Part shown: positions 59,480-64,000 of the stretch, piece after piece | Position numbering within the stretch: position 1 is the first letter of the stretch | How the letters are laid out: every line of letters starts with the position of its first letter | Assembly (NCBI RefSeq): GCF_036417845.1 | Contig: NC_089984.1 | Location: 248,001-312,000, forward strand | Source: Apteryx mantelli | Lineage: Eukaryota > Chordata > Aves > Apterygiformes > Apterygidae | Direction of reading: 5' to 3' | DNA: 64,000 nucleotides | Translations under genes and position numbers: made by a program | The notes under the pieces: model-generated | Told to the model about the DNA's origin: nothing | Databases searched by the model: none | Seen by the model: only the letters and a program-made list of their open reading frames with translations

Positions 59480-60420
59480 CGGCCTCCCGGGGCTCCCGTG
59501 ACGTGCACCGGCATCCCCTTGCGGAGACTTGCCCAGGCCCCGGGGCAGAGCAGGGCCCTGTGGCAGCAGCGCCCCAGCAGCAGCGTTTCCCCACCGACGC
59601 TCCCCTGCAGCACAACTCCCGCAGCCCAGGGCCAGCCCGGCGCCGCTCCCCCTCACTCCCTGCCCTCCGCCCCGGCCCCAGCCGGCAGCAGCCGCCGCAG
59701 GTTCCAGCCACACGAGCACATGCCAGGCCGCAGCATCGCTCCGGGCTCCCTGCGCAGCAGCCGCCAACACCCGCCGCTGCCGCAGCTGCTTCTCCACGGC
59801 CTCGAGAGCGGCGCCGCAGCGGGGCCCAGTGGGGGCGGGGCCGGCGGCACCAGGGGCGGTGGCCATGGACACACAGGCCCCGCCCCCCACAGGGCCGGAA
59901 GTGTCGCCTCCCGCGGAGCATGCGCACTGGCACAGAGGAGGGTGGTGAGGGGCAGGGGCGGAGCTGGGGCTGCCCGGGCCCTGCGGGGAGGGAGGGGCCG
60001 AGAGGCGGCTGGTGCCGCGCGGGGCAGCGTCTCCCGGCGCGGGGCCGCCCGGAGCCTCGAGCCGCAGCGCCGGGAGCTGCCATGCTGGGGCCGAGGGCCG
60101 AGGGCCGCGGGCTGGGCAGAGCGAGCGGCTGTGCGCGCGGGGGCAGCTGGAGCCGCCGCGGCCCGGTGCGTGCGAGCAGCTGCTGGGGAAGGCCCGGCCC
60201 GGCCTGGGCCGCCTGCGGCCCCGCGGGAGCCCCCGGCTCTTGCGCCCTTGTGCTGGCGGCCCCGCGGCTTGGTGCCGGCTGCGGTGGCCGTTTGTCAGCG
60301 CCGTCCCGGCCGCGAGGGGAGGGCGTGGGTGCATCTGGGCTTGTGGTGGCTCCAGGCTGGAGGTGACAGCAGGCGTGGTGGAGCCAGCAGAAGTGCTGCT
60401 GGTGCTGCCTGTGGGCAGAG
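59480..60420. promoter_or_regulatory. CpG island with candidate divergent promoter
   Basis: CpG-dense sequence containing an ETS-type CCGGAAGTG (59895-59903) and an NRF1-type GCATGCGCA (59918-59926), a pair typical of housekeeping promoters. On the minus strand an ATG at 59866 in good context starts a frame reading MATAPGAAGPAPTGPRCGAA. On the plus strand an ATG at 60082 is followed about 85 bases later by a GTGCGT donor-like site. Either could be a first coding exon. No downstream exons are recognised, so the gene is unnamed. Confidence 0.5.
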
Positions 60421-61030
60421 TGGTGTGAAGGTGATTTCTGAGCTTCCTTGCAGACCTGCTGGTCTCTCCGTGGGCTTCAGAGTCTCGGGCCCCTTTCCCT
60501 TCCCCCCACTGCAGCAGCAGGGATCTGGAAGCAGAGGCTCGGGGAAGCTCCTTGCCTTTGGTGTCGTCCCTGCCTGGAGCTTCCTGCTGAGAAGCCCCTG
60601 GGAAGTGTCGTGGGGGCGAGCGGGAGCTGTGAGCAGCCCTGCCCCACGCAGCCCCTGTGCATGGGGAATGAGCCTGCCCTGCCGGGGCCGCTCCTTCCCC
60701 CAGAGCTTCCACAGCCCATGTTCACCCTGTTTGTAGTTACCCCTGGATGTTGCCGGGATAAGGCTGGGTTGTGCTTTGTGCCTCCTGGGAGACCGATGCT
60801 GGCGAGTTGTGACTGAAGGATCAGCATGAAATGTGCCTCTGGCTAAAAGCTGGACTGGAGCACACAGGCATTTTTTGTCACCTTGGGTTTTCCCTTCTGA
60901 AGTACCAGCATGTGCTGACCGAGAATGGATTTTGATAGGAATGGATTTGCACTTAAAATCGACGCCCTGATTTTTTTGTAAGTCAAATTCGGTAGCATAT
61001 TGACAGCCGATGTTCTCTGTATGACAGGAA
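60420..61030. other. Segment after the CpG island, no gene recognised
   Basis: GC content falls through this stretch. Open frames here are continuations of GC-rich chance frames. Nothing is assigned. Confidence 0.4.
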
Positions 61031-61038
61031 AGGTGCAG

Positions 61039-61284
61039 TTAAGGATATCGGCTTTGTTCTGCGGACGCTTTGTACATCTGATACCCTCGACGCTTGGGCC
61101 GCTGGCCAGCAGAGCACTGGCACAAGAGCACCATGATGCAACGCTGCCGCTTCACCGTGGAGCGTGAGAGAGTCGGTGCAAGAGGGATGGGGGCTTCAGC
61201 CAGGGCCTGTGGGGTGGCCTTGGCCCTGGCACAGTGATGCACCCAACATGCTGCCAGCAGCAACAGCCATGCAGATCTGAGCAT
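61039..61284 (-). CDS. Candidate secreted cysteine-containing prepropeptide, 81 residues
   Basis: The ATG (61284) lies three bases after a good acceptor-like site (tttcttcttcttgcatcag), as if a 5' untranslated exon were spliced upstream. The protein begins with a textbook signal peptide: MLRSAW, a LLLLAAC hydrophobic core, then a small-residue cleavage region near ARAKA. The rest is short and basic. A dibasic KR precedes QRCIMVLLCQCSAGQRP, which is followed by KRR, so a three-cysteine peptide is bracketed by prohormone-convertase-type sites, and a tyrosine-rich tail follows. Stop at 61039. I recognise no family; a distant TAFA or neuropeptide relation is only a thought. A GTATC near the KRRG codons might be a donor, which would change the C terminus. 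Confidence 0.4.
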   Translation of the reverse strand: MLRSAWLLLLAACWVHHCARAKATPQALAEAPIPLAPTLSRSTVKRQRCIMVLLCQCSAGQRPKRRGYQMYKASAEQSRYP

Positions 61285-61499
61285 GCACTGATGCAAGAAG
61301 AAGAAATATGTCCTGAGGAGTCATGTTTTAACTCTGCATTTCGGATACCGTAATTCGTATTGCTGTCATGTACCCTGATAGCAGTTTTTTCATGACTATC
61401 CCTTCCCTCATGTGTGTTGCTTCTATGTGAAAGTGCACAAGTGATAATTTCTGCTGTTTTACTGTCCCTGTAGGTCACACCATGTAAAGCCTGATTGGA

Positions 61500-63060
61500 A
61501 ACCTGTTGTTAAAAGTGAGGGCTGGCTAAGATAAGAAGTGGAGCACAGTGAAGACACCTGCCTTGCTCTGCCCTGGTCCTGGAAGTGGTCTGCTGCAGGC
61601 TAGGCTGCCTCTTGGAAGGCTTTGTCATCTCAAAAGTGATCATTACAGCAGTGTATCCCTGGCAACTCTAGGCGCTAAATTCCACAAGGATGCAGAATTG
61701 GTTCACTTTTTAGGTCATTTTCAGTGTACAGGTTTTGGAAGGAAATGATTTCTTCTGTGTGTGTCTGAGAGGGCTTGCAAGCATTTCCATACATAATGTT
61801 CTTTTGTCTTCCCTCTGCTGTTCATTCTTGTTATCTCTTTTTTGTTCTCTCCCTCCCCACTTACGCTTTCTTGCTCTTAGCATGCTGCTGAAGCAAAGGA
61901 AAGGAACTAGGGGGTGTGTGGGGGGAGGCGGGGGGGAGAGAGGGTGCTTAAAAGGTGCAGAAGGCAGGTATGTAAAACTAGGGAGCCCTTTTAAAAGATA
62001 TGGATTTTCTGCTCTCCTGTTATGGGGAAAATCAGGAAACTGAGGGGAAGAACAGAAAAGAAACTTTTTTCTTAAATAAAAGTCAGTAGGTTGCATATTA
62101 AATGCAATTAATTAATGGTATTAACTCCATTCCCCCACCCTTCAATCTCAAGGGCTTAATTTCATTCTGGCTGTCCCAGGGGCACGATGGGAAAGGGCAG
62201 AGTCAAGAGGCTGCGGCCTGGCTCTTCAGTGCAGCCACAGGGCAGAGGGCTCGAGGGTAGTAAATGAGCGTGGGGAGAAACAAGCCCGTCTTCTGAACCT
62301 CAGCACCCAAGTTCAGCTTTTTTTTCCCCTCTTTTTATGGTAGCAGGTTGGGGGTTGATGTCACATCGAGCTGAGGGTGGTGTAAAACCATGCTGCAGCA
62401 GCACATGGTCCATCGCCTACAGTCCTGCTCTCAGCCCGTGCCAGTCCTTGCAGTTTTGTGATGAGAGGGATTTCTGTCTGAAAACAAACCCCATGAGTAG
62501 GAAGAGGATCACAGGAGAGGGGAGCACCTGCTTTGCGGGCTGGCCTGGGGTTACAGCAGCTGGAGGAGGTGCTGAAGCCGAGCCCGCAGTGAGGGAGTGA
62601 AGCTGCAGGTTGTCACGCTTCATTTGAAAGGAGACTGTTCCCATCTGCCAACCTGATCGTCAACCAGGTGGCCAAGCTGGTGAAGAGAGCCTTAAAGTGG
62701 GAGTGAGTGGGAGGAGAGGGTGACTCAAAGAAGAGTGAGGATGTAATGGCGTGGGATGGCAATGAAAAGGTGCAGGGTGATGTGGGGAAGAGAAATGCTG
62801 AGAGAGCAGTGGGAATGCAGGAAGCTCTGCCTAGGGACGGACGGTGAGGCATTCGAGAGTGTATGGGTGAGGATTAGGGGACAGACCAACAGGGGTGGCC
62901 TTGTAGTGGATTTCTGCAATGGATTGTCTGAAGAAGGGCAGCCTCTGCAAGGCCCAAGGAGCGCTGAGCTGGGGAGAGGAAAATTTGTCCTGCTCTGCAG
63001 ATCCCAGCTCCCAGGCGGGCTCAGAGCTGGAACAAGAGGCTCGGAGGCAATGACGTGGTG
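61500..63060. other. Intergenic stretch, no gene recognised
   Basis: Contains a G-rich purine tract near 61910-61945 and mixed-composition sequence. No frame with family motifs. Confidence 0.45.
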
Positions 63061-63065
63061 ATGGA

Positions 63066-63470
63066 TGTCCCCACGGTGACCGCCAAGGCATTGAGATGGG
63101 GATCCCCACAGTGACCACCAAGGCATTGTGATGGGAGTCCCCACGGCGACCACCAGGGCTTTGTGATGGGGGGTCCCCATGGTCACCACGAAGGCATTGA
63201 GTTGGGGGTCCCCATGGTCACCACCAGGGCTTTTTGATGGAGGTCCCCACAGCAACCACCAGGGCTTTGTTGATGGGGGGTCCCCATGGTCACCACGAAG
63301 GCATTGAGATGGGGGTCCCCATGGTCACCACGAAGGCATTGTGATGGGGGTCCCCACGGCGACCACCAGGGCTTTCTGATGGAGGTCCCCACAGCAACCA
63401 CCAGGGCTTTGTGATGGGAGTGGCGTCGTGCCCACAAGGCCATTGTGATGGGGCAGTCCCTGTGGTGACC
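63066..63470. repeat. 36-bp minisatellite, about 11 units
   Basis: Tandem units of about 36 bases, each built from GGCATTGTGATGGG or GGCTTTGTGATGGG followed by GTCCCCA(T/C)GG and GACCACCA. Two unit types (ggcatt and ggcttt) are interspersed. The long minus-strand frame through it is a by-product of a unit length divisible by three. Confidence 0.9.
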
Positions 63471-63479
63471 GTGTCCTTG

Positions 63480-64000
63480 CTGGGGCCAGAGCCCCAAGGT
63501 CCTCACTCCGAGGACAGCGGCTCGATCAGGAGGAAGCAGCTCCCCTTGGTGCCAGAGTGGCAGGTCTCTGGAAGAGGATCCTGGAGATGGGCAAGGAGCG
63601 GCAGGCAAATGTCTGCTCCCAGCCCATGGATGGGCTTCCAGGCACACAGGAGCACAGGAGAGAGGTGAGTGATGGGGCTGGAGGGAGAGGCAGGCAGCAG
63701 GGATGGGACCCACACAGAGAGCACAAGGACGGTGGGGAAGAGGAGCTGGGGCATGAGCTCCTCCAGCAAGGGGGTATTTATTCCTAGCCTGGGGATTTTC
63801 TCGGAGACAAAGCACACCAAGCTGGATGCTCCAGGGCCCACACAGACCCCGTGAGCTCTGCGCTGAGAGGCAGAGAGCAGCTCTGGGCCAAGCTCAGCTG
63901 GGCCATACTCGGCCATGATCTTCCGTTCGACACGGGGCTGAGGTTCCCTGTGCTTCAGGGGCCCTCGTACCAATGCAATCACCCCCATCATGTGCCTCCT
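63480..64000 (-). other. Right-edge segment, possible exon on the minus strand
   Basis: A minus-strand frame from about 63991 is open for 160 codons and contains KIMAEYGPAELGPELLSASQ. An AATAAA in reverse complement occurs near 63777-63782. No family recognised, and the segment is cut by the window edge. It may be chance. Confidence 0.2.

Noticed and set aside
59231..60736. 501-codon plus-strand and 463-codon minus-strand frames
   Set aside because: Overlapping long frames on both strands of a CpG island, dominated by Ala, Gly, Pro and Arg, are expected by composition. Only short first-exon candidates are kept.
63183..63815. 210-codon minus-strand frame
   Set aside because: It runs through the 36-bp minisatellite, whose unit length is divisible by three.

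Overview
This window is vertebrate nuclear DNA, almost certainly from a bird. The support is a CR1 LINE 3' end with its octamer-type tail (about 37369-37520), further antisense CR1 fragments, an endogenous retrovirus with an alpharetrovirus-type tRNA-Trp primer binding site, and olfactory receptor sequences. I cannot tell the species or chromosome from sequence alone. The nested, near-identical inverted repeats resemble ampliconic sequence of a sex chromosome (W) or a repeat-rich microchromosome.

Layout. One unit of about 13 kb (unit A) is present three times: copy 1 at 1-13173 (plus orientation, continuing off the left edge), copy 2 at 14677-24635 (inverted), and copy 3 at about 42750-52621 (plus orientation). 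Copies 1 and 2 form palindrome 1 around a 1.5 kb spacer (13174-14676). Copy 2 continues rightward into unit B (24636-27880) and a 65-bp minisatellite (27880-31100). This is mirrored by a short array (38930-39560), unit B' (39560-42750) and copy 3. Together these make palindrome 2, with a single-copy hinge of about 7.8 kb (31100-38930). Copy 3 runs on through sequence shared with the palindrome 1 spacer and into a disrupted olfactory receptor gene (54868-55839). The rest, 56-64 kb, is single copy: a microsatellite, an LTR-like stretch, a CpG island, a candidate secreted-peptide exon and a 36-bp minisatellite.

Each unit A holds a CpG-rich promoter-like block, a second diverged promoter-like block in opposite orientation, a candidate transcription unit (first-exon donor, a 249-nt exon-like block, AATAAA), unassigned AT-rich sequence and a decayed olfactory receptor pseudogene. 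Three retroviral insertions with readable target-site duplications separate the copies. A 773-bp solo LTR is in copies 1 and 2 only. A 580-bp solo LTR is in copy 3 only. A 3.2 kb internally deleted alpharetrovirus-like provirus is in copy 1 only, and its two LTRs differ by one base. The matching empty sites are intact in the other copies, so the order of events can be read directly.

Very little of the window looks like intact protein-coding gene. The best coding candidates are the 523-codon gag frame of the young provirus, the olfactory receptor (broken by a frameshift and lacking an in-frame ATG), short splice-bounded exon-like blocks on the minus strand of the hinge, and an 81-residue signal-peptide ORF at 61039-61284. 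Long GC-rich open frames around the CpG islands are treated as chance.
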